The translations under genes and the position numbers were made by a program. A stretch of 64,000 nucleotides of DNA from an uncultured Vibrio sp. (GTDB taxonomy: Bacteria; Pseudomonadota; Gammaproteobacteria; Enterobacterales; Vibrionaceae). The notes under the pieces were generated by a model that worked only from the letters and a program-made list of their open reading frames with translations, did not search any database and was not told where the DNA came from. Each line of letters starts with the position of its first letter. Within the stretch, counting starts at the first letter, position 1. The DNA is taken from contig NZ_OY776222.1 in assembly GCF_963675395.1 (NCBI RefSeq), positions 372,001 to 436,000 on the forward strand. The letters run 5' to 3'. Shown here in pieces: positions 44,422-53,348 of this stretch.

Positions 44422-46341
44422 ATGAGTTATAAGAATAGCTTACCTCTACTTGGCAAAGTCGCTATCGCGGTTGCAGCCTCTGTCTCTTTTTCTGCTATGG
44501 CGGATACGTACAACGAAGCTCCACAGCTAAAAGAGTTGGTTGCAGCAGGGCAACTCGCCCCTGTTTCTGAGCGTTTGCCTGAAAACCCACTTGTTGTTGA
44601 GCCGATTGAATCTATCGGTCAATACGGCGGTGAATTGCGTCTGCTTGGATTGAAAGCAGACCGTGGTCACCGTATGCGTATGCTGAAGTACGACAACTTA
44701 TTTAACTTTAACCGTCACTATACTGGTATTGAGCCTAATCTTGCGACCAGCTACACCGTAAATGAAGATCTAACTGAGTACACGATCAGCTTGCGTAAAG
44801 GTGTTAAGTGGTCAGACGGCTCTGAGTTTACAGCAGATGACATCAAGTTCTACTTGGATCTGATCAATCGTGAAGACTGGTCTGGTAACCGACCTCTATA
44901 CGCAAGTGCGCCGGGTGACGCTGTAGGTGAAGTTGTCGATAAATACACAATCAAGATCAAGCTTAAAAAAGCAGATGGTATGTTCATTCGCAAACTGGCG
45001 AACACCGATGGCTCAAACATCGTTCAGTTCCCAAAACACTACTGTCAGCAGTACCTGCCTGAAGTAAACCCTAAAGCGAATGAAGAAGCAAAAGCAGCAG
45101 GCTTTGATAGTTGGCAACAATACTTCCAGACTAAGTGTCGCGCGATTTATTTCCAAGAAAGTTACCAAAACCCAGACCGCCCGACAGTAAACGCTTGGAA
45201 GGTAAAAGTGGTTCCAGGTCCGCAAACTCAGTATGCAGTTTGGGAACGTAACCCATACTATTGGCAAGTAGATACAGCCGGTAACCAATTGCCTTACCTA
45301 GATTCGGTTTACTTTTCTTACTCAGAAAATAAAGAAGAGATGGTTCTTCGTGCTGCGGCGGGTGAGACTGATTTTCAAACACGCCACATTGGTGTAGCCA
45401 AATACCGTCCAATGCTAATTGAAAACGAGAATAAAGGTCAATTTACCTACGCCACTCGTCCAAGTACCAGCATGAACGCGGTAATCCTAGGTTTCAACCA
45501 AACGCACAAAGATCCTGTTAAGCGCGAGCTATTCTCTAACAAAGACTTCCGTGTCGCGTTATCTCACGCGATTGACCGTGAAGGCATCAGCGAAACAGTA
45601 TTCTCTGGTGTCGTTGCGCCTTATCAAGCGGCTCCATCTGAAGGCAGTGCATTTTACGATGAAGAGTTTGCCAATCAGTACACGGAGTTTAACCAAGAAC
45701 TTGCCAACCAATTGCTGGACAAAGTAGGTCTAAACAAGAAAGACGACGATGGTTATCGACTTGATAAAAATGGCAACCGTCTTCGTATTGAAGCACTGGT
45801 TAACCAACAAAAAGTTGGTGAAACCACAGACATTCTTGAGCTTGTGAAAAACGATTGGAAAGACGTGGGCGTATTCCTAGATATTCGCATCGTTGAAGGT
45901 TCTTACCTGCAAACACAACGCTTGGCTAACGAGTATGACTTAGTGCCAGCGAAAGGTGACGGTGGTATCGGTGTGTTGGATACTTTCCGCAGCTACGCAC
46001 CTCAAAACCCAGAGTCTACCTGGGGTCTAGGCTACTACTACTGGATGACAGATACTTCACACGCTAATGCTGTTGAGCCACCTGCACACGTTAAGAAACA
46101 AATTGAGCTTTACCGTGCTATGGGCAAAACTTCTTCTCATGAAGAACAGTCTAAGTTAATGCAGCAAATTGTTGATATTGCGAAAGAAAATTTCTATGTG
46201 ATTGGTACGGTTCAACCTCTAGATGAAGGTGTGATCATTCGTAAAGGCGTTCGCAACGCTGATACTGAGGTTCCAAACTCATACAGTATCGCTTCGCCAG
46301 GTCCTATGCGTACCGCTCAACTTTGGAAGGAATCTAAATAA
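44422..46341 (+). CDS. Oligopeptide/oligosaccharide-type periplasmic binding protein (SBP family 5)
   Basis: Periplasmic protein of 639 residues. A signal peptide (LLGKVAIAVAASVSFSAMA) starts at the ATG 44422, preceded by AGGGAG; the longer frame from 44341 runs back into the DUF2264 gene. Family 5 features: YGGELRLLGLK near the mature start, LTEYTISLRKGVKWSDGSEF, and KDFRVALSHAIDREGISETVF. Family 5 proteins bind peptides but also cello-, chito- and other oligosaccharides in several bacteria. Here the neighbours indicate a charged oligosaccharide. A strong hairpin separates it from the permeases. Confidence 0.88.
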   Translation: MSYKNSLPLLGKVAIAVAASVSFSAMADTYNEAPQLKELVAAGQLAPVSERLPENPLVVEPIESIGQYGGELRLLGLKADRGHRMRMLKYDNLFNFNRHYTGIEPNLATSYTVNEDLTEYTISLRKGVKWSDGSEFTADDIKFYLDLINREDWSGNRPLYASAPGDAVGEVVDKYTIKIKLKKADGMFIRKLANTDGSNIVQFPKHYCQQYLPEVNPKANEEAKAAGFDSWQQYFQTKCRAIYFQESYQNPDRPTVNAWKVKVVPGPQTQYAVWERNPYYWQVDTAGNQLPYLDSVYFSYSENKEEMVLRAAAGETDFQTRHIGVAKYRPMLIENENKGQFTYATRPSTSMNAVILGFNQTHKDPVKRELFSNKDFRVALSHAIDREGISETVFSGVVAPYQAAPSEGSAFYDEEFANQYTEFNQELANQLLDKVGLNKKDDDGYRLDKNGNRLRIEALVNQQKVGETTDILELVKNDWKDVGVFLDIRIVEGSYLQTQRLANEYDLVPAKGDGGIGVLDTFRSYAPQNPESTWGLGYYYWMTDTSHANAVEPPAHVKKQIELYRAMGKTSSHEEQSKLMQQIVDIAKENFYVIGTVQPLDEGVIIRKGVRNADTEVPNSYSIASPGPMRTAQLWKESK

Positions 46342-46374
46342 TTTCGTTGAACTAGGTATGGGTAAACCAGACCT

Positions 46375-46406
46375 GTTAGCCGCAGTCACTAGCAGCTGCG
46401 GCTAAC
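46375..46406 (+). other. Intercistronic hairpin after the binding-protein gene
   Basis: GTTAGCCGCAG and CTGCGGCTAAC form a perfect 11-bp stem with a 10-base loop, followed by CCTTTTGTTTT. It probably raises binding-protein mRNA over the permease part by partial termination or protection. Confidence 0.75.
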
Positions 46407-46454
46407 GAACCTTTTGTTTTAACTGTTTGCGAATTCGCAAATGTAGGAATAATT

Positions 46455-47450
46455 ATGAGCAGTTTTTTTCTGTATATAGGACAAAGATTAGCGGCGGTGT
46501 TTACCACGTTGCTTGTCGTGTCTATTTTAGTTTTTGTCGTTATTGATTTACCACCGGGTGATTTTGCTTCTGCAAAAATCGCAGAAATGGCCGCCATGGG
46601 TCAAGATGTCGATCCAGAGCAGATACTTGTTTTGCGTGAAATGTTTGGTTTGGATAAACCTTTGCATGAGCGTTACGTAAGTTGGATTGGAGGCCTACTT
46701 ACAGGGGATTTGGGACTTTCTTTGGTTAACAATAAACCAGTTTGGGAAAACATTCAGCCTACGCTGTTGCCTACCATTCTTCTCGCTTGCGCAGTACTGG
46801 TTTTTAAATTTACGTTAGCTATTCCAATCGGTGTTTATTCTGCTCTGCGTCAATATTCTGTTGGCGATTACATCGCAACTATATTTGGCTTCATTGGTAT
46901 GGCAACGCCTAACTTCGTTATTGCGATTGTTGCCTTGCTGATTGGCTATTACTCATTTGACGTGATGCTGTCTGGTCTCTACTCACCAGAGTATATCTCT
47001 CAACCTATGAGTTTCGAAAAATTCATGAATGGTGTTAGCCGTAGCTGGCTGTATATTCTCGTTGCTGGTACAGCAGGTATGGCGGGTATCATCCGCATTA
47101 TGCGTGCCAACTTGCTCGATGAATTGACTAAGCCTTATGTAAAAACCGCACGAGCGAAAGGCCAAAAAGAATTTACGCTGTTAGTTAAGTACCCAATTCG
47201 TGTTGCGTGTTTACCACTTGCTGCGACGATTGGTTGGCAATTACCACTTCTTATCAGTGCGGACGTAATTGTAAGCCAGGTGTTGAACATCCCTACAATG
47301 GGACCAACCATGCTTAGCGCATTGCGTAACCAAGATATGTACCTAGCTGGTGACATTCTATTGCTGATGTCTACCTTAACTATTATAGGTACCATCATTT
47401 CTGACCTCATCATGTATTGGGTAGACCCTCGCGTACGCGCTGGTCTTTAA
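46455..47450 (+). CDS. ABC permease, DppB/OppB type
   Basis: Inner-membrane permease of 331 residues with six or so hydrophobic segments. The N-terminal helix AAVFTTLLVVSILVFVVIDLPPGD and the cytoplasmic EAA loop (LLDELTKPYVKTARAKGQKE near residue 220) are typical. It pairs with the following DppC-type permease. Confidence 0.9.
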   Translation: MSSFFLYIGQRLAAVFTTLLVVSILVFVVIDLPPGDFASAKIAEMAAMGQDVDPEQILVLREMFGLDKPLHERYVSWIGGLLTGDLGLSLVNNKPVWENIQPTLLPTILLACAVLVFKFTLAIPIGVYSALRQYSVGDYIATIFGFIGMATPNFVIAIVALLIGYYSFDVMLSGLYSPEYISQPMSFEKFMNGVSRSWLYILVAGTAGMAGIIRIMRANLLDELTKPYVKTARAKGQKEFTLLVKYPIRVACLPLAATIGWQLPLLISADVIVSQVLNIPTMGPTMLSALRNQDMYLAGDILLLMSTLTIIGTIISDLIMYWVDPRVRAGL

Positions 47451-47466
47451 CCGAGGAGTAATCATC

Positions 47467-48642
47467 ATGACAGCTAATATTCAAACTGCTCCTTCCAATA
47501 GCATGTTTGCTCGAGTATGGAAGCGAAAGAAAAAACAGATTGACCTATCGGAAGCAACCGCTTGGCAATTGATTGGTATTAAGTTAAGACGTCACAAACT
47601 GGCTTGGTATAGTATGTGGTTTTTAGCTCTAATCTATTTTGTCGCTGCATTCGCGGAGTTTTTTGCACCGTTTAACTCAAGTGATAACTGGCGTCGATAC
47701 ACTTACGCGCCGCCACAAGAAGTCAATTTATTTGAAAAGACGGATAACGGTTGGGACTGGGCACCGCACTTGATTGGCTACGACGTGAAAACGGACATGC
47801 GGTCCTTAAAGCGTCATTACACCGAAAATCCAGCCAAGAAAGTTTATTTTGAATTTTTTGGTGAGGTAGAACCGTACACGCTAGCTGGGTTCATTCCTAT
47901 GAAGTACAAGTTAGTCGTACCAAATAATAAACGTGATCCTTTCTTCATCCTTGGTTCTGATCGAATGGGACGCGATATGTTATCGCGATTAATTCATGGT
48001 GCACGTATCTCGCTGTCGGTTGGTCTAATTGGTGTATTTTTTACCTTTTTCATCGGAATTTTGGTGGGTGGTATCTCTGGTTACTTTGGTGGAAGAGTTG
48101 ATAACTTTATCCAACGTACCATGGAAATAGTTAAATCTGTGCCAACACTTCCGCTTTGGATGGCGCTAGGTGCATCATTACCTAATGACTGGAGCTCGTT
48201 GCAGCGCTACTTCCTGATAACCATTATCTTAGGTTTGGTTGCATGGCCTGATATGGCTCGCGTTGTCCGCAGCCGCTTCATGTCATTGAAGAGCGAAGAG
48301 TATGTTGCAGCGGCATGGTTAGATGGTAACTCGCCATTTGAAATTATCCGCCGTTACATGGTGCCAAACTTCCTGAGCCATATTATCGCTGTTGTTACGC
48401 TAGCTATTCCGGCCATGATTTTGGGTGAAACGGCGCTTAGCTTCTTAGGTCTCGGCCTTCAACCACCAATGGTGAGTTGGGGTGTCTTGTTACAAGAAGC
48501 CCAAAACATCCGTGCTCTAGCGGATGCAATTTGGCTGTTAATTCCAGCAGCAAGTGTGGTTATTGCTATTCTCGCGATGAACTTTGTAGGCGACGGTTTA
48601 CGTGACGCCTGCGACCCTTACCATGAACAAGGTGCAAAATAA
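47467..48642 (+). CDS. ABC permease, DppC/OppC type, with long insert
   Basis: Permease of 391 residues, longer than the usual about 300. After the first helix (WYSMWFLALIYFVAAFAEFF, about residues 47-66) there is a periplasmic stretch of about 110 residues before LGSDRMGRDMLSRLIHGAR, the conserved entry to the core. The EAA loop is KSEEYVAAAWLDGNSPFEI near residue 276, and ALSFLGLGLQPPMVSWG follows. The long periplasmic insert could shape a docking surface for a large binding protein. It starts 16 bases after the first permease. Confidence 0.88.
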   Translation: MTANIQTAPSNSMFARVWKRKKKQIDLSEATAWQLIGIKLRRHKLAWYSMWFLALIYFVAAFAEFFAPFNSSDNWRRYTYAPPQEVNLFEKTDNGWDWAPHLIGYDVKTDMRSLKRHYTENPAKKVYFEFFGEVEPYTLAGFIPMKYKLVVPNNKRDPFFILGSDRMGRDMLSRLIHGARISLSVGLIGVFFTFFIGILVGGISGYFGGRVDNFIQRTMEIVKSVPTLPLWMALGASLPNDWSSLQRYFLITIILGLVAWPDMARVVRSRFMSLKSEEYVAAAWLDGNSPFEIIRRYMVPNFLSHIIAVVTLAIPAMILGETALSFLGLGLQPPMVSWGVLLQEAQNIRALADAIWLLIPAASVVIAILAMNFVGDGLRDACDPYHEQGAK

Positions 48643-48652
48643 GGTATTTAAA

Positions 48653-50326
48653 ATGGCGGAAAAAATTCTTGAAGTTAAAGATCTTAACGTCAGCTTCCCG
48701 ACAACGATGGAAACATTCCACGCTGTTAAAAACGTATCGTTTGATTTAAATCGTGGGGAAACCTTGTCTGTAATTGGTGAGTCTGGCTCTGGTAAATCGG
48801 TGACAACCAGCGCGATTCTTCAACTGCTGGACAAGCCAGGACGCATTGATTCAGGGGAAATTCTTTATCATACAGATGGGTCCATGGTGGATATCACTAC
48901 GTTGCATCCGCGTAGTGAAGAAATGCGTAGTTTGCGTCGCTTTAACTTCTCATTGGTATCGCAGGAGCCAATGGCAGCACTGAGTCCTGTTCATACGGTT
49001 GGCGATCAAATTAAAGAAGTGCTTTGTCTTGTTGACCCCGGCATCACGAAACAAGTGGCTCATGAACGTGCAGTTGAACTTTTGAATCAGGTGCAAATGC
49101 CTGAGCCGGAAAGTTTGATTAACAAGTACTCGTTCCAGCTATCTGGTGGCCAGCGCCAACGAGTAGTCATTGCGATGGCGATTGCCAGTCGTCCAGATGT
49201 ATTAATTGCCGACGAGCCAACAACGGCGTTAGATGTGACAACTCAAGCTGAAATTTTGGATTTGTTTGCCAAACTACAGCAAGAGATAGGCATGGCTATT
49301 TTGTTCATTACTCATGATTTAGGGGTAGTGGCACAGATCTCTGACCGTGTCGTCGTTATGGAAAAAGGTGTTGTTGTTGAGCAAGGAGATGTACGCCAAA
49401 TCTTCGAACAACCGGAGCATCCATATACGATCAAGCTAATGAATGCGACGCGTGCGCTAGAGCTACCTTCTAAGGTGAAAAAACCGTTTGTTTACGCAGG
49501 GCAAACACCGCTTTTAGATGTAAATAATGTCACTAAAGTGTTTGAAAAGCCGAGTAAAATGTTCGAGAAAAAACAATTTATGACGGCGGTTAACAATGCG
49601 ACGTTAACGCTGCATCCAGGTGAATCTTTGGGAATTGTTGGTGAGTCCGGTTCGGGAAAAAGTACCTTAGGTCGAGCGATTTTAGGTATGCAGCCAGCAA
49701 CGTCAGGTAACATTCGTTACGTAGACGAAAATAGTGACATCGAGCTTGAGCTTGCTGACTATAAGCGTGTGAAACGCGATCCTTTGTTTGCTGATCTGCG
49801 TTTGATTTTCCAGGACCCGTGGTCCTCTTTAAATCCACGTATGACGGTTGCGGATATCATTGAAGAACCACTGAAACTGCTTCGTACAGAGATGAGTGCG
49901 CAAGAACGTAAAGATCGCGTACGTAATATGATGCGTAGAGTTGGTTTGCCAGCGGAGTTCTCAAGCCGCTATCCGCACGCGTTCTCGGGGGGACAGCGTC
50001 AGCGAATTGTTATCGCTCGCGCGCTAGTGACAATCCCTAAACTCATCATTGCTGATGAGGCGACGGCAGCATTGGACGTATCACTGCGTGCTCAGGTTTT
50101 GGACCTGTTGATTGAATTCCAAAACGAATTTGGCACATCGTTCATCTTGATCACTCATGACATCGCAACAGTGAAGTACTTCTGTGATCGAGTGATCGTA
50201 CTGCAGCACGGCACGATAATGGAGCAGGGTACTATCGAGCAGGTAATTCATAACCCACAAGAACCATACACGCAAAAATTGATTGCAGCGGTTCCTGTGG
50301 CCGAACTACCTAAAGAAGTGGCGTAA
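48653..50326 (+). CDS. Fused DppD-DppF-type ABC ATPase
   Basis: A 557-residue protein with two complete ATPase domains. Domain 1: Walker A GESGSGKSVT near residue 41, signature LSGGQRQRVVIAMAI, Walker B LIADEPTTALD. Domain 2: Walker A GESGSGKSTLG near 337, signature FSGGQRQRIVIARAL, Walker B IIADEATAALD. Each ends in the oligopeptide-family tail (YT.KL). Typical OppD and OppF are separate; here they are one chain. In the second Walker B, Ala replaces the usual Pro after the catalytic Glu. The start at 48653 is 10 bases after the permease; longer frames overlap it. Confidence 0.9.
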   Translation: MAEKILEVKDLNVSFPTTMETFHAVKNVSFDLNRGETLSVIGESGSGKSVTTSAILQLLDKPGRIDSGEILYHTDGSMVDITTLHPRSEEMRSLRRFNFSLVSQEPMAALSPVHTVGDQIKEVLCLVDPGITKQVAHERAVELLNQVQMPEPESLINKYSFQLSGGQRQRVVIAMAIASRPDVLIADEPTTALDVTTQAEILDLFAKLQQEIGMAILFITHDLGVVAQISDRVVVMEKGVVVEQGDVRQIFEQPEHPYTIKLMNATRALELPSKVKKPFVYAGQTPLLDVNNVTKVFEKPSKMFEKKQFMTAVNNATLTLHPGESLGIVGESGSGKSTLGRAILGMQPATSGNIRYVDENSDIELELADYKRVKRDPLFADLRLIFQDPWSSLNPRMTVADIIEEPLKLLRTEMSAQERKDRVRNMMRRVGLPAEFSSRYPHAFSGGQRQRIVIARALVTIPKLIIADEATAALDVSLRAQVLDLLIEFQNEFGTSFILITHDIATVKYFCDRVIVLQHGTIMEQGTIEQVIHNPQEPYTQKLIAAVPVAELPKEVA

Positions 50327-50373
50327 AGTTCACTGGTTACTCTAACTCAGGGTGACTTTAAGTTGTCTTTAAC

Positions 50374-50398
50374 AGGCCGCGTTATGCGGCCTTTTTTA
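50374..50398 (+). terminator. Terminator of the DUF2264/ABC operon
   Basis: AGGCCGC and GCGGCCT stem, short TTAT loop, then TTTTTTA, 47 bases past the stop. Confidence 0.88.
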
Positions 50399-50439
50399 TT
50401 TTCAGAATTCGTAAACTATAAAAATATTAAAAGGTCCCT

Positions 50440-52443
50440 ATGAAGTTTTGGCAAGATCTGTCCATCGTGAGGCGTATCTACATTAGCTTTACCTTACTGC
50501 TGCTAGCGATGATTTCGATTACAGGCGTGAGTTTGCTCCAAGGTAACTTGCAGTCCGATCGTACCCATATAGTGACTGAAGTGATTTCTCCTTATATGGT
50601 GGAACTTGATCGGGTTACCGTTCACTTGCTTACTAGCCAAGCCCTGGCTAACTCTTATTTCACGCCGTTAGATAACGGCATGCATAAAAAAATCGAATCT
50701 CAGTTTTTAAAAAACCATGAGATCTATGATGAAAAACGGTTGGAGCTGGAAGCTTTGTTCACCAAGCTCAACGAATACCAAATCGATTTGTTAACAATTC
50801 CACATGACATCGCACTATTTTCTAAAACCCTCGACTTGTTCAAGCGGTATCAACAAGTTGTCGGCACAGAGCAATGGATAGAGGATCGGTCTACGCAGTT
50901 TGCTTTAGACAGCACCAAAATGAAACGTGTCGCTTATAGCTTGTCTGACTCGGTTGATGATATGAATGCCAGCTTTATGGCAAACGATTTAGCGGCCACC
51001 ATTGATTCACTGGTCTTTAATACCAATAAAGGCTTAAACTCGAATTCGGCGGAAGTTATCGATGGACTTATCAAAAAGAATCGTGCTGTCACCGAGAGGA
51101 TTCTTAAAACCAGTCAGTCTCTAGCGGAAAAAACACGCGGCTATACAACACGCGATCAAAAACTCCTGAAGGCTGTGATCGATCATGCGACGAATGAACA
51201 AGGCGTGTTGCTTAAACATTATCGCGCCATGGTGGAACAGGCTGAAGTATTCGATCTCCTCGCTGGGGTTCAGTCAGATACGGCACAATTAATTGAACAG
51301 TTTGTCCTTCAGTCTGAACAGCTTAGGCAACTTTCTGAACAGCAAGTTGAGCAAGTCAATGTAATGCAATCTAGGGGAGAAAAACTGATCATTTTGGTTA
51401 CGTCAGTCTCTTTTTTAATTGTGTCAATTGTCGCTGTGACACTAAGTCGGACGATTCGTAACGCGTTATATATGCTTAAATCGTCGTTAAATCGTATCGA
51501 AAATGGCGATTTGACGTTGTCTACCGGCATTAAAAGTAACAACGAGTTTGGCGAATTGTCTAACTCGATAGATCAAATGATCAATACACTTAAGCACTTG
51601 GTGGCATTGGTACAGTCAGTATCCCATCAGCAAAACCAGCTCGCTAATCACAATCAAGTGACGGCCTGTCAAAGTCAAAAATCGCTTGAGTCACAGCGCA
51701 TCGAAACCGAAAGTGTCGCAGCGGCGATGAACGAAATGGAAAACTCGGTCGCGGAGGTCTCCCAAGCAACACGCACAAGCCAAACTCAGTTAACCGATAT
51801 TGAGCGTTCGGTCATGAAAGGACAACAACAAACCACCGGCAACTTAGAGGCGCAAAATCGGCTGTCACAAGCTCTCAAAGAGTCCGCAGATGCCATATTG
51901 CGAGTGAGTGACGTAAGCACAGAGATAGGTCGTGTGCTCGAAGTGATTCAAGCCATAGCGGATCAAACCAATTTACTCGCGCTTAATGCCGCCATTGAGG
52001 CCGCAAGAGCTGGAAACATGGGGCGCGGTTTTGCCGTAGTTGCGGACGAGGTTAGGGAACTTGCTGGTCGTACGGGGCGTTCAACTCAAGAGATCCATAC
52101 AATGACTCAATTATTACATGAATCGGTTGAGCAGGCGGTCCAGCAAGTGGAGCAATGCCATTTTTATATGCAGCACTCGCGCGAGTCATCAAATCAAACC
52201 AGTATTCTAATGCAAGGCATTCAAGCATCAATTTCTGAACTTGCTCAGTTGGGAGCACATATCGCTTCGGCAACAGAACAGCAACAAAACACTGCGATAG
52301 ACATAGCAAAAAACATCAGTCGAATCTCAGACATCGCGTCATCGAATTCAAAAGGTGCTGTGGAAGTGGCAGCAAACGGACAGAAATTGCAAGAGTTGTC
52401 GATAGAGCAACTTAAATTGATTGATCACTATAAACTGGGGTGA
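50440..52443 (+). CDS. Methyl-accepting chemotaxis protein
   Basis: Chemoreceptor of 667 residues. A first membrane helix (about 13-33), a long periplasmic helical sensor (about 34-315), a second helix (about 320-340, [18 protein letters not shown]), HAMP, and the signalling tip [20 protein letters not shown] through [18 protein letters not shown] near residues 505-540. Methylation helices flank it. The sensor lacks a recognisable Cache or PAS domain and looks like a four-helix bundle or longer helical module. Lying between the ABC operon and the OprD porin, it may steer cells to the same glycan, perhaps through the binding protein. It has no C-terminal CheR-docking pentapeptide. Confidence 0.9.
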   Translation: MKFWQDLSIVRRIYISFTLLLLAMISITGVSLLQGNLQSDRTHIVTEVISPYMVELDRVTVHLLTSQALANSYFTPLDNGMHKKIESQFLKNHEIYDEKRLELEALFTKLNEYQIDLLTIPHDIALFSKTLDLFKRYQQVVGTEQWIEDRSTQFALDSTKMKRVAYSLSDSVDDMNASFMANDLAATIDSLVFNTNKGLNSNSAEVIDGLIKKNRAVTERILKTSQSLAEKTRGYTTRDQKLLKAVIDHATNEQGVLLKHYRAMVEQAEVFDLLAGVQSDTAQLIEQFVLQSEQLRQLSEQQVEQVNVMQSRGEKLIILVTSVSFLIVSIVAVTLSRTIRNALYMLKSSLNRIENGDLTLSTGIKSNNEFGELSNSIDQMINTLKHLVALVQSVSHQQNQLANHNQVTACQSQKSLESQRIETESVAAAMNEMENSVAEVSQATRTSQTQLTDIERSVMKGQQQTTGNLEAQNRLSQALKESADAILRVSDVSTEIGRVLEVIQAIADQTNLLALNAAIEAARAGNMGRGFAVVADEVRELAGRTGRSTQEIHTMTQLLHESVEQAVQQVEQCHFYMQHSRESSNQTSILMQGIQASISELAQLGAHIASATEQQQNTAIDIAKNISRISDIASSNSKGAVEVAANGQKLQELSIEQLKLIDHYKLG

Positions 52444-52446
52444 GTG

Positions 52447-52599
52447 ATGGTGATGCGTCGAGGATTAGGTTTATCCAACAAAGCGATTCGAGTTCACAAC
52501 AAGCGTTCCATCTTAACGCATTTGGCTAAAAGTGGTCCCTTGAGTGAGTCAGAGTTGGCGTCCCGCACTCAGCATCCAACGCAGGAAGCAAGATACTGA
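52447..52599 (+). pseudogene. N-terminal remnant of a ROK-family repressor
   Basis: Fifty codons starting 3 bases after the chemoreceptor stop. MRRGLGLSNKAIRVHNKRSI then LTHLAKSGPLSESELASRT is the winged-helix start of ROK regulators (NagC/Mlc/XylR type). The frame breaks after TQHPTQEARY. The sugar-binding ROK domain is absent. It suggests that a local repressor was lost. Confidence 0.65.
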
Positions 52600-52619
52600 A
52601 TACATTGGATACTGAATCA

Positions 52620-52666
52620 AAAATCACACTACATAGTTAACCAAGTTAACTATGTAGTGTGATTTT
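52620..52666. terminator. Perfect 22-bp hairpin (bidirectional terminator-like)
   Basis: Arms AAAATCACACTACATAGTTAAC and its exact inverse (52645-52666) around a CAA loop, with the A-run before and T-run after inside the arms. It closes the chemoreceptor/ROK-remnant unit. The arm is unusually long for a terminator. Confidence 0.7.
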
Positions 52667-52692
52667 GGTACTTGGGAGCTGTTGCAGCTTGA

Positions 52693-52872
52693 GTGATTGA
52701 TATTTCTATCCCAAAAATTCAGCCGTTGGGCGGTGAATATAGCGCGGTGAATTTGAGTGACATCTCTCAGGCATATAAGTATCGATGGAAAGTATTAATC
52801 TTCGGTTTCAATCTAAAACTAAAGTTAGGATCTTTTTGGAGCAAACTGATCGAATTGATTAGAGCATTTTGA
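52693..52872 (+). other. Possible gene fragment, 59 codons
   Basis: Open frame starting GTG without ribosome site: IDISIPKIQPLGGEYSAVNL, then SDISQAYKYRWKVLIFGFNL. It has protein-like composition but I do not recognise it. It may be a C-terminal stump left by the same deletions that cut the ROK gene. Confidence 0.3.
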
Positions 52873-53297
52873 CCGCAACAATAAAACAGCGACAATTAGC
52901 TAATTATATTGTTGAGAAATTAGCCTTGGTTGAACGACACTCTCAAAATAACCACTAAAAACTTAGGAACTTAGATCAATTAGGAACGCAGCTAAAATTA
53001 ACATCCGAGAAACAAAATAATATCGTTATACAGTTTTTTATTTGTGATGAAAAATAACTGCTGAGCTTCACACCGCCGCGGCGCGTATTTCTCACAAGCT
53101 AGGTAAGAGTACCCCCACGGTAAATAATCGCTTATACAAGCCCGCTATCGCAGCGGGATATTTTGTTACCTTTTGATAACTTATATGTACTTGCGTACTC
53201 ATGGTTTGCTTGGGTTTTATACCGAGATAATTCAGGTCACTAATTAAGCGCTTAAAGGCGATAGTCGAAAGCGGTCAAAGACATAGAACTCGATAAA
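52873..53297. other. Gene debris with HTH-like fragments
   Basis: No intact gene. Short frames look like pieces of a regulator: TIKQRQLANYIVEKLALVER (ending 52958), LDQLGTQLKLTSEKQNNIVI (around 52975-53056), and AARISHKLGKSTPTVNNRLY (53060-53176), separated by frameshifts. The last resembles a helix-turn-helix. A hairpin CCCGCT-ATCGC-AGCGGG (53141-53157) followed by ATATTTT may be an old terminator. Confidence 0.4.
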
Positions 53298-53322
53298 CAA
53301 AAAGCCCGGCGCAAGGCCGGGC
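53298..53322 (-). terminator. Terminator of the OprD-type porin gene
   Basis: GCCCGGC-5 bases-GCCGGGC stem followed on the minus strand by TTTTTG, 27 bases past the stop. Confidence 0.88.
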
Positions 53323-53348
53323 GAAGAGTAAAAGACAGGTTTAAAGGA

